64,000 nucleotides of DNA from Ciona intestinalis (Eukaryota > Chordata > Ascidiacea > Phlebobranchia > Cionidae), in NCBI RefSeq assembly GCF_000224145.3, contig NC_020175.2, positions 4,468,363-4,532,362 on the forward strand, written 5' to 3'. Positions 10,188 to 26,818 of this stretch are shown piece after piece. How positions within the stretch are numbered: the stretch's first letter is position 1; each line of letters starts with the position of its first letter. The notes beneath the pieces were generated by a model. The model had not been told where the DNA came from. It made no database searches and worked only from the letters and a program-made list of their open reading frames with translations. The position numbers and the translations under genes are program-made.

Positions 10188-13100
10188 ATGGGTACGAAAA
10201 TAAACATATTTATTTGTATTTTGCGTTATAATAACTTTATTAACTAATAACACGTTTTTCTGTCCTTTTAACTTGTTTATTGGAGTCTTAACTATAAAGG
10301 TCTTGTATTGCATGGGCTTTGGTATCCATTATCTGTTTGTTTATTTCCTATTTTGTCATTAAACCATTTAAAACTATAAATGGAATAAATATAATCATTG
10401 TTTTTGTTCACAGAGCTCTTTATTGTCATTGCTGTTGTGTCGGGGATCTGCATCCTTAATTGGTTCAGAAAAGTCTTCACTGGAGTGGAGGAGAAGGCTG
10501 AAGGAGACCTTTTTAAGTAAGGACTTTATACAGGGTGTTTATAAAGTCACTGTGCACTGTTCTAGTGTTCATTTAGTCTGTTTCAAGGCAGCAGGTGATA
10601 AGGTGTTTAGAAACCAAATACGAAGGGTCCCACCCTGTATTTATGCTAACAGGGGTCACTTTTAACATTATTTATAATTATTATTCATATTTACCTCCTG
10701 GATTGTATACTGAAACATGTCTGTTAATAAATATGTAGCTGCACGTTGATTTTCTAAACACCATGTATAACAAATATAACAAAATAAAGGACCTTACTCA
10801 TGGTTCTATAAGTCAATCATGTTGCCTAAATCTACCTGGCCCTTTATACCCTAGATCCGTGGTTCCCAACACGTGGGGCGCGACCCAAAGTTGGGTCGCC
10901 TGATAATTTTTTTGGGTCGTTTGGTTTTGTCAGTTTGTCATAGTTGCGTTTAAATTAAATGTAACTTGCCTATTAAACATTGCAACAGGCGGTGGTGAAC
11001 AACCTAAAAATGTTACAGAAGTAGAACTGATTCATATTTACGATGTTTTCCTCAACCAAGCAGCATGTTTATTACGTAATAGGAGGGATTCACACGTGGA
11101 TTCATTGCATCATAACAGCGATTGTTTGACCTGGCAATTAATTACGACATAATAGCAATTCACACGTTGATTGTTTGCGTCATAATAGCGATTGTCCCCT
11201 TGATTATTTAGCCTGCAGGTGCTTGAAAACAGTTTGGATATTTGCTTTTTAAGTAAAGTATACAATTGTTTGCCAAAAATGCTTTGTACGTGCGTAAAGC
11301 AACGCCAANNNNNNNNNNNNNNNNNNNNNNNNNNNNNNNNNNNNNNNNNNNNNNNNNNAGGCTTTAACTAACATAAAACACTGCGAAAACAGGATTATAA
11401 CGTACTGTAACGTACGTAATAAATCACTATTGTGACGTAACATACCGCTAATGTGACGTAATAAAGCGTTAACCTTACGCAGGTCAGGCAAATTACGGTG
11501 ACGAAGCATGTTTTCGCGCATTTTTAAAGTTAATTTTAGACACGAACACCCGAATTTTTTGCAAAAATAATTAAACAGTGGGTATCAGTAAGGTCTATAA
11601 GACATTTAGAAACCAAAATTGTCACTGACCACCAGCTAAAGGATTACCCGTTTGCAATGCAATCTTGTATGGCTTTTAAAATTTTACGACAATATATGCT
11701 TGGGTCGCAAGATTTTACCGAACTGAATTTATTTTTAAAATGGGTCGCCTTAAAAACGAGTTGGGAACCACTGCCCTAGATTAGAAAATTGAGTAATGAA
11801 AAACTTGCACTGATTTCAGATACATCCGAGGAAATTATTTGGATTTAACAAAATGTGTTGTCCACTGGGGCTGGATGGAACCAACAGATGTGGGTGAAGC
11901 TTTATCGTTCAATGTGGAGGTATAGAATAATTTATTTAACTGCTTTTTAATGGTTTAAAGTCAACATGACGTTTGTTATCTTGTAACTGTAAACTGACAT
12001 GACTACGAGATGCATGAAACAATTGCGTGTTATTATGACTAGCGTTGCTCTGACTATCGTTGCCATGAGTAAGTTATGTTTATTCACTACAATTGGATTG
12101 ACATGGTTAATACTAACAGTAATGCCATTGCAGTCTTTTAAGTCATGTAATATACTGACAACGATTTAAGCAACAAGTGTAGCAAACTATTATTAAATAT
12201 GGGAAAAAAATATGATTATTTAAGCTGTAATAGATACATGTTTGTTAATGTCTCAATAACACATTAAAACACATTAATTGAATTAATTTTATTTCTGGTT
12301 TCAGTTTTTCTACGGCAATGGAAGTCCCTACCCAGTTTGCGAAGCTGATAGACTAAAGGTTAAAATTTCAACTCGCCATTTCAGTGATATCCCTCATGTA
12401 GTAGAATTTGGGGGTAAGTTGTGTGAAAGCGTCAGAATGTTGGGAGTAATTGGGGTGACATGTCAAGCTTGTTTTGAAACAGGGGCAATATCATGTTTCA
12501 GAAAATTAGAACCCCTAGGTTTTTACACCTAGAACAGTTTTTCTCTGATGCTAAATGTTAATACAAACAAACAGAGCTATGGGAAATTGCATTCACAAAA
12601 TTAATTAATAAGGTTTTTAATGTTTGACAGCTATGGGTTTAACAATGTCACCCTAGATTTTGATAGACATTAAAGGAAATCCCTAATTTTAACTTTATTT
12701 ACCATATTTTGTAAGAAATTAAAAGGAAAACAAAATGACACCTATTGTAATGTGGGTCTTATTTTGCATGGTACCTAAGGCTGCACAAGGAAAACATAGA
12801 TTTTATCTCTTTGTTCTCTAATGTGAAAGGGAGGAGCTTAAATAGACATTATTTTTTCATGGCCCGTGCATGTTTAATTATGTATAGGTCTGTAAAAGAT
12901 TTTATGTTTTGTAGCCTTAAAGTGTCGAGTAAAGTAATTTTGTTATAAAGTCATAAAACAGCTTTAGGTATTTTAGAACAAGCTATTAAAATGTATTTTG
13001 CAAACATTTTTCTGGAAAATTATTTGCGACATTTTGATGCCTGCATTTTGATTCAGGTATTCTTAGAATAATTTTACCAATGCATTTATAGTAGGGTGGA

Positions 13101-16100
13101 GGAGGATGAGACACTTTTTTTATATTTGCTCATCACATTTAGTACTAAAAGAATATTCAAATAATTATAAAACCATGTCTTGATCCTCCCGACTTCCAAG
13201 GCCGTTGTTGAAAAATATTTGGATATTATGTGCTAACGGTTTCCCGTCTTCTCCCACCCTACTATAAATATTATTACCAGTATTTCTGGCAGTATTTATT
13301 TACACTTCATTCAACCTTATTTACATGAACATGAACAGAAACGAAAGAAAATGTTGTGTCTGTCTCATTCACCGTAAGAAGAAGTGGTGCACATGAAATA
13401 TCAATCACTCTTGCCAACAAACATGTTTGTGAAAGCCCATTTAAAAAGGTTTTTATACCAGGTCAGTTATTTCTTATTGTTTTTTTTTTCTTTCAATTGC
13501 ATAGTAATTTTGTTTTTACTAAACCATATCAACTCAATGTGAGTTCACCATATGTTGGCTTTATGCAACTCTATGCAACTTATAATCTTTCCCACACTTT
13601 TTATGCATAGCTTGTTTTAACAGATGTTATTTTTCTTCGCTGTTTTAATAATTTGATCTTTGATGCTGTATTAGAAAAAATAAAATATTGTTATGTTATT
13701 GTTTTATATTACATACTTTTTTTGCTATTTTGTAAGTAATAGTTTCAGTTTTATTTAAAAAATTGGACGTGCCACACTGTGTTGTAATGTTACGCATTGT
13801 ATCGACGCATGGATTAAATAAATATAACGTCAGTTGTGATATTGAAACAATATTATGATGTCCCAATTATGCCCACATATTCTGTATTGTACTGTGTGAA
13901 AGTAGATGAGTCATTGTATGGTTCTATACCAGTTGACTTCTTGCTTTTTTATTGGGTATTTGTTTTTTATTGAGTTAAAGCAATCACCGATTAGTGTTCA
14001 CGTTTACAAACAATTAAACCTACTAGTACTAAGAGGAAGAAATATTGATTACACATAGCAGTAATCATGTGATTGTGAACCCATCATGTAATTGGTTTAA
14101 CAAGTACTTCAAGGGAAGTGCTTTGTATTCCTACTATAAGTGGTTTTGGATTGTATATTAATTGGGCAATGTTTAAGATGTATCATTTGTAGGAATTATC
14201 AAATGCAATGGTGCACAGTTTAAGTAACTAAATATGGAAAAATCCATAAGGTGTATGCACATCATTAAAACACGAAAGTTTGTTGATGTAAAAACACATT
14301 AATTGTCAAAGATGTAAAAACATAAAAAACACAAAGATGTAAAAACATAATTATAAAAAAATTGGTGTAAAAACACATCAAATATCAAATATGTAAAAAC
14401 ACATAATCATATTCATTAATTAATTCATAAATGGATAGACTTTATATAAAGTGGACAGTACATTTGGAGATTCAATCATGTTTTGCATTTTTTTTGTAAA
14501 ATATCTATTTAGTTTTATGTATGTAACATAATATGCCATTTATGAATGTAAATAAACATATTATTAATCTATTAACGCAAGCTATCTTTCAGGGCCAATG
14601 AATGCAGAGCATAGTTGTTTGGTTCGTACAGCTCACACCTCGTTATCTGTAATTACGATGACGCAAGCCACTACCCACAAGATGGCGATAGAGGCTTGTG
14701 ACGAGTTTGGAAATTCATGCTCATCTCGCTTGAATAAACATGACTTTGAAAACGCGTTCAATCTTTCAATAATGAAGGTTAGGTACAAATTTAAATTGAA
14801 ACGTTACAAAATAGACGTTAAAGAGGTTTACTAAACATTTCTGGTGCCGTTGCTTAGTGGTAAGTCACTTGCATCGTGACCGAAGGATACCTGGTTCTAT
14901 GCTCGAAACTGGTACTTATATGTGTCCTTGGGCAAGACACGTAACAACACTACTAAAAGTTTTCAATTTCAACCCAATGGATTGTTGCACCTTGGGTGTT
15001 GGGGTAATTCTCAAACTTTCTTTATAAGTAATATCAGTTTTTAGTTGATTTTGAAAGGAATTGTTAGGTTGCAGTGTTGACGCTTGATTTTGTTTCCAGT
15101 GTTGCGATTCGGTGCAATATCCTGCCTTCACATGGGAGATCACATGTAATAAGATCTTGGATCAATTAACATTGTGCATTACTGTATTTGAAGAAGGAAG
15201 TTTTCAAGCAGAACTAAGTTATCAAAGTGAACCGCTCAAAAATGGAATATTTGATATTCTGGTGCTGACTTGTAAGTTTTATTTTATTCTATATGGGTGA
15301 GGTTCTTGTCAGAAGACCTAAGGTATTATTTGGCCTTTTACTCCAACACCTAGACAACTTCTATTTATACTTTATTAATTTTATTCTTTCAGCTTCGGAA
15401 TCACAGGAAGTGAAGACGAATGTTTCCAAACAAAACTTGAGTGTTTGGTTTGAATGCAGATTGTTGGTTGACACAACTGAAGAAGTTTATACGGTTGGTA
15501 TGAGCTTAACTTTATTAGAAATGATGAGCATTGGCATCAGTGGGCATGAAACCCAGATCAGGGCCAGATTCACAGGATTTGTCACAATGCAACACATGAA
15601 AGAATGAATGTAACTTATTTATTCTCATGTGGCAGGGCTAGTACATTGTGGCAAGGCTAGTGTTCTGTTTCATACACATTGTACGATTTGTAACTACATA
15701 CGAGTTACCACGAATGTAACTTTGTTGGGGAATATTTTTTTATTTATTTTTCATGTATAGCATGCAGTAAGTAATTTACACAAACATACTTTCAGCCACA
15801 AACAAGTCAACGTCGTGGCCGAGCATTGTCCATGGGTGATACATTCACTTTCCCTCAACCCTCCTACTCAAGATCAAGAATCAAATCTTCAGCCATTAGT
15901 TCAAGCAAACCAAGGAAGGTTTATTGCTATATTACCCCAAAGGTGATTTATTTAAGAAAAATAAACAGTTCTAGTTCTAAGATATGCAAACTTAAAGTAG
16001 TTGTTTTAGCGGCCACGCTTTTATCTGACACTTATTCCTTAAGTAGTTTTTACAGTATCGCGTTTTATTGCCTGATTAATCCCTTTCTCTTTGTTGTTTT

Positions 16101-19100
16101 AATAAATTCGTTCCTTGCTATTGATAAATTTATTTTACAGCAACTGGTCATACGAGAATATTTCTTAAAGATTTTTCATAAGAGACTTTATACATTCCGT
16201 GTCAGTCCTGCTACAAAGGTAACTAGCTATAAACATAACGAAAACAGTTGGCGGAATCTAGAATGATAATTCGGCTATAACTAATGATATTGATAATTAG
16301 GGATTTTTTCTTTATTTTTAAAAAAGTGCCTCCAAAAACCCCTCTTCTATTGTACGTTGGTGAGGTCTACAATGTGGCATGCCATGGGACCTGACATTTG
16401 TGGCTAAAGTTAGCATAATACCCCTTGACACCTCTATATGCTTAGGTTACATTTGGTGGGCATAGTTCTACAGTTGACCAACCAATCCTTATAATAAGCG
16501 ACGGGTTTCAGCCAAATGTGGTGTTGGCGTGCCAAAGAAGTAACGTGCTTGCTGCCACTTTTGTTGAAATAATTCATAACCATATGGGTAAGTTGAAACT
16601 TCTGGTTTTATTTACATACTAATGTATAAAGAATGTACCTTGTGTGTCACTTGTATGTAAACAATGTTCCATTTTGACGTCATTATATAAAAGTTAAATC
16701 CTAACCATATAATCACTAATGGGTTGTCTAAATTGTTCGCCATCAGAAATAACAATCACCACAAAAGTACATTTGTGGTAACTCGTAAGCAGACGTGTAT
16801 GAATAGTGTATGAAATTGAACACCTGTGTTATAATGGCCGATTGGCCGTCAATGCCCTCCAAATCTTCCTCATTCATTCACTCTTTAAATGCAGGAAGAT
16901 CCGAATCTTTCGAAGAGAAAATGAAATATTTTCACACCCAGTTAGTTGAACATCATGATATAAATGTAAGACATAGGAATCGTATCGATGTCAATGTTGA
17001 TAGAGATGATTTGCTGAATTCGGTGAGTTGTGTGTAGTGGTTCCATATGCATATGAATGAATGTAACTAATTTATCCTCGTGTGGCAGGGCAATGGTTGT
17101 CGTTATAACACAAGTGATCTATTTTATACACCTCGTGCCCACTTACTGGTTACCACGTTTGTAACTTGCCGAGGCCAATTTTTTTTTTTTTCCTAATGTA
17201 CAGCTAAAAATTTAAACAGTTCATAAGGAACCACTTAGTTTAATCAATTGCCATTAACTGTCTTGCCCAAGGACAATTCCTAAAAATAACTGGCCTACAA
17301 CGTGCCACATTTTTAGCAAAAGCTGGGGCAAAATACTCTAATCGTTCGTTTACGTAGCACAATGAACAATACATTCAACTTTATCCATAAATTAACATTT
17401 TTTCTCAGTCTTACAAAGCCACAAAGCATTTCTCAACCTCAGATTGGTGTCGACAGTTTGTTGTCGCGTTTAAAGGAGAGACGGGGTTGGATTGGGGGGG
17501 AGTTAACAGGGAGTGGATTCATCTTCTTTGTAAAATCTTCTTCCAATCCAAGGATGCGGGAGGATGTGGAATCTTCAGGAGCATGAAGGAAGATGCTCAA
17601 GCTCTGGTGAGGATTTTATCTTCTTTTTTGTAGGTGGAATGATGGATTTGGTATTATGGTGTTAATAGACAGAAAAGTAAGAGTTTTTTCAATATTTTTT
17701 TAATAAATTTTTAAAATACAGTTAACTGATATATATTTCTTTGCGTCAAACATTGGCAGCATAATTAGTTAATGTGTGGTCAATGCAATATACCTTGTCC
17801 TTATTTATTTGCATAAACAGGGTAAAAGCTATGTTTGGTGTAAAACTGGGGTAACACCACATTTTATGTCCTAGTTCAAAAGTCTAAAGTCGCCACACCA
17901 AGACAATGTATTGTAATAATATAAACATTATAGGTTTTGCCAGCATCAGATTCCGAGGTGAAAATCAAACATTTTGAATTTGCTGGAAAGCTGGTCGGTA
18001 AGTGCTTGCTCGAGAGCGCTGTTGGTGGTGAATATGCGAGACAAGTAACCGCACGCTTCGCACGTTCATTCCTTGCACAATTGATTGGCTTGCCGGCAAC
18101 TTTCGCTGTGAGTTCAATTTTTTATCTGGTTATTTTAGGTGTTGTCTTGCTGTAGGACCTAGTGTAATATTTCCTCCTTCCAGCATTTTGAGAGTGACGA
18201 CCCTGATCTATACATGAGTAAAGTGAAATATATATTGGAACATGATGTCACAGATGCTGAACTTACTTTCTCAGAAGAACAATTTACATCGAGTGGAAGT
18301 TTAAGCAAGGTGAGGATGTATTGATTGGCAAAACATGAAAATATTTATTGCTTAGTATACAATACTGATGTGTTTTTGTGCAAGACACTTAACACTCATT
18401 GTTTCAACCCATTGATCACTAAATGTGTGTAACACCCTGGGCGTCAAGGTAATTGGCCACTAAATGTGTTGTAGCACCCTTGGTGTCAGGGTAATTGGCC
18501 AACTGGCCCAACTCTGCCCAAAATCTCAGGTTTCATGGTTGTGCCACGCTGTAAAACTTTTGATTACTTCAATTCACAAGGTCAAGCAACCATGAACAAA
18601 TACTGGCTTCCTCCTTTTATTGACATAAATGACTAACTAATCGAACTGTAATATGTAACCTCATAAAATTACGGAAGTTTTGTGCCAACTCTTGCCAAAT
18701 CCTATAACATGCCTGACTAAAGACCTTACCCATGTAGAATAGAAAGTCACCCATCCCTATTGTAACCCAAATTGTATGCAAATCATGTCAATTATTCCCA
18801 TCAATAAAAGGTGATTGACTTGGTACCAAACGGCGCGAATGTTGCCGTAACCAACGACAACAAGATCAAATATTTGAACAGGATTGCGCAATATAGACTC
18901 AGTGAATCTATCAAGAATGAACTGGCTCTCTTTATTAAAGGTGAAAATTTTACTTTTTTTTTATTAAAAATAACAATTTTTGCAAAGTTAATTTATTATT
19001 ATGTAATTTTGTTAAACCGCTTTTATTAGATTGTTTTTTTTTGTTAACATTTTTTCTTTCATCCAGGACTCACATCTATCGTACCTGATCACCTGTTGTC

Positions 19101-20324
19101 AGTTTTTGATGAAAACGAGTTAGAACTGGTTATGTGTGGTTCAAGCAAGATTTCTCCAGATGATTTTAAGCTACATTGTGTCGTCAACTCTGGCATGGAC
19201 CCAACTTTTCAAAAGGTGGAAAAATTGGGCATTAAAAATTTAGTTGTATGATAGTGGGAACCTGAATTGGGCATGAGACTGGAAAAATCAATATTTGATA
19301 CCAAAATTGTTGTTTATAGTAAGATACATGAAAACTTTTTATAATCCAATGTTGTCCCATGACTGCAATACTTTGTGTATCCTAAAACTGTATGGATCTT
19401 ATATTTATAATATTACATTTGGCACTGCCTATACCCCAGTGGGTCAGATTCGAGGCTGGACACTTCTATGATATGTGTCTTTGGACAAGACACTTAACCC
19501 TAATGGTGTCTATGTGTATGGTCGGTGAAACATCAGTCTTTTAACATCACTAAAATAAACACAAAAGATCTATCCCGTACATTATCTTTCAGATCCTAAG
19601 TTGGTTTTGGTCTTTAATTTCCACCTTCACTCAAGATGAGCTAGCAAGGCTGCTTCAATTTACGACAGGTTGCTCACAACTGCCACCTGATGGGTTTAAA
19701 GCGTTGGAACCAAAGTTTAAGATTTCTAGCATTGAATACAAAACTGGTGGCTTGCCAATGGCACATACATGGTTGGTTTGCAATGTACTTACAATTATAT
19801 ATGGTGGCACTAACACACTTGTTCTGTAAGTCCTGCAGCATAAGACATAGAATTTAGGCCAGGATTGTTCTAGAAAATAACAGAGTTTCAGTAAAACTTG
19901 CCATAGCTTTAGTCCTAGAAGCAGCTACTGCAGTTCAGAAGATTGTATTGTGTAACATGTAAGCATGAGGTCCTACAGCAAGGGATACTGAGATCTAGTA
20001 TTTAGGCCAGGGTTGCCATTACCCCACATAATACGGAGTAATATGTTCGCCAAAGCTGGCCACAGTTTAATTACTGAAGTTCCAGCTAAAAAGGAGAACG
20101 AGGTCAAATTTTCTTTGTGTCAAATCTAGCTGCCAATTAGATATAATATGAGCCAAAAGTTATTACCCACAAACACCATTCTTGCCACAATTAAATTGGT
20201 TAACATTCTATTTTGTTGCAGTTTTAACGAGCTCTGCCTTCCGAATTACGAGTCGTATGACGACCTGCATAAGATGCTAAAGATTTCCATCACAGAAGGA
20301 ATCACTGGCTTTGGTTTGGTTTAG
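10188..20324 (+). CDS. AREL1: Apoptosis-resistant E3 ubiquitin ligase 1 (HECT type)
   Basis: Nineteen exons: 10188-10191, 10414-10516, 11820-11919, 12305-12413, 13339-13461, 14593-14777, 15100-15271, 15393-15493, 15796-15942, 16141-16218, 16446-16587, 16895-17022, 17409-17606, 17934-18107, 18184-18309, 18811-18940, 19067-19215, 19593-19771, 20222-20324. They give 816 residues against 823 in human. In order: an N-terminal hydrophobic segment (MELFIVIAVVSGICILNWF), the YIRGNYLDLTK motif, a filamin-like Ig repeat ending PFKKVFIPG, a central linker with KPRKVYCYITPK, then a C-terminal HECT domain with LDWGGVNREW, FEFAGKLVGKCL, FARSFLAQLIGLP and the catalytic loop HTCFNELCLP. The predicted catalytic cysteine is Cys783, 33 residues before the C-terminus exactly as in human, and its codon is split by the last intron. 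The human protein ubiquitylates IAP antagonists; that role here is inferred. Introns carry several repeats. Confidence 0.96.
10857..11773. mobile_element. Non-autonomous hAT-type DNA transposon in AREL1 intron 2
   Basis: The left end reads CCGTGGTTCCCAAC and the right end, reversed, CAGTGGTTCCCAAC: terminal inverted repeats with one mismatch, followed on both sides by GCGACCC/GGGTCGC blocks. The 8-base direct repeat CCCTAGAT flanks it at 10849-10856 and 11774-11781. An 8-bp target duplication and CAGTGGTTC-type ends are typical of the hAT superfamily. The interior shows no transposase frame. It has short internal repeats (11085-11200) and is interrupted by a 50-N gap, so its true length is uncertain. 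Confidence 0.88.
11309..11358. other. Assembly gap (50 N) inside the hAT element
   Basis: Fifty N bases within the transposon in AREL1 intron 2. The repeat character of the element is a likely cause of the break. Confidence 0.98.
13087..13266. mobile_element. MITE with TATAGTAGGGTGG ends (copy 1)
   Basis: A 180-bp element in AREL1 intron 4. It starts TATAGTAGGGTGG and ends with the reverse complement CCACCCTACTATA, followed inward by GGATGAGACA and TTTCCCGTCTTC-type sequence. The outer TA pairs are consistent with a TA target duplication. There is no coding capacity. Related copies lie at 55201-55387 and 61144-61320. Confidence 0.8.
14276..14405. repeat. Short tandem repeat rich in GTAAAAACACA
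   Basis: Degenerate tandem units of the form GATGTAAAAACACATNA recur about five times in AREL1 intron 5. Confidence 0.6.
14843..15012 (+). mobile_element. tRNA-derived SINE in AREL1 intron 6
   Basis: The head holds a box A-like stretch (TTGCTTAGTGGTAAG) and, about 35 bases later, a box B-like GGTTCTATGC, resembling RNA polymerase III promoter boxes of a tRNA. The tail has the phrase TTGGGCAAGACAC and then CAACCCAATGGATTGTTGCA and TTGGGTGTTGGGGTAATT. The same tail phrases recur at 18369-18500, 19475-19500 and, reversed, near 17250-17290, showing a dispersed family. Confidence 0.65.
15603..15725 (+). repeat. Dispersed ~120-bp repeat, copy in AREL1 intron 8
   Basis: Starts GAATGAATGTAACTTATTTA and ends with a GAGTTACCACGAATGTAACTT phrase split around the last bases. 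Forward copies lie at 17053-17176, 56282-56395 (with its assembly duplicate at 57070-57183) and 61528-61612, and reverse copies at about 2345-2460, 16730-16880, 45755-45930, 59565-59680 and 62315-62395. No coding capacity; either a MITE or a SINE fragment. Confidence 0.7.
17053..17176 (+). repeat. Dispersed ~120-bp repeat, copy in AREL1 intron 12
   Basis: Has the family start ATGAATGAATGTAACTAATT, the middle GTTGTCGTTATAACACAAGT and the end GGTTACCACGTTTGTAACTT. Confidence 0.7.
18369..18545 (+). mobile_element. SINE-tail copy in AREL1 intron 15
   Basis: Contains GTGCAAGACACTTAACACTC, CAACCCATTGATCACTAAAT and two tandem versions of a unit of about 42 bases (CACTAAATGTG...ACCCTGGGCGTCAAGGTAATTGGC). 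It matches the tail of the tRNA-like SINE at 14843-15012; the tRNA-like head is not clear here. Confidence 0.55.
19425..19530 (+). mobile_element. SINE copy in AREL1 intron 17
   Basis: Shows a box B-like GGTCAGATTCGAGGC followed by TGTCTTTGGACAAGACACTT and AACCCTAATGG, the same order as in the SINE at 14843-15012. The copy is short and diverged. Confidence 0.55.
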
Positions 20325-20528
20325 GTTGCAAACTGTTTTGTGAATAATGTTCAATTCACTGTGATAAGAGGAAGATATCATCACGTGTCGAAATACAATG
20401 TATTTGTTTTTCGTAGGTAACAATAGCAATTATATACAGAACAAAGTGTCATGTGACAGCACCACTAATAGCAGGAACGAGCAGCGTAAGATTTCTATGT
20501 TTTAGACCACGCACTAGGTGGCGTGCCG
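20325..20528. other. Convergent AREL1/DYRK1A 3' interval
   Basis: Only 204 bp lie between the two stop codons. I see no AATAAA on either strand in this interval, so one or both 3' UTRs probably run into the opposite gene. Confidence 0.6.
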
Positions 20529-26818
<6,290 letters not shown>

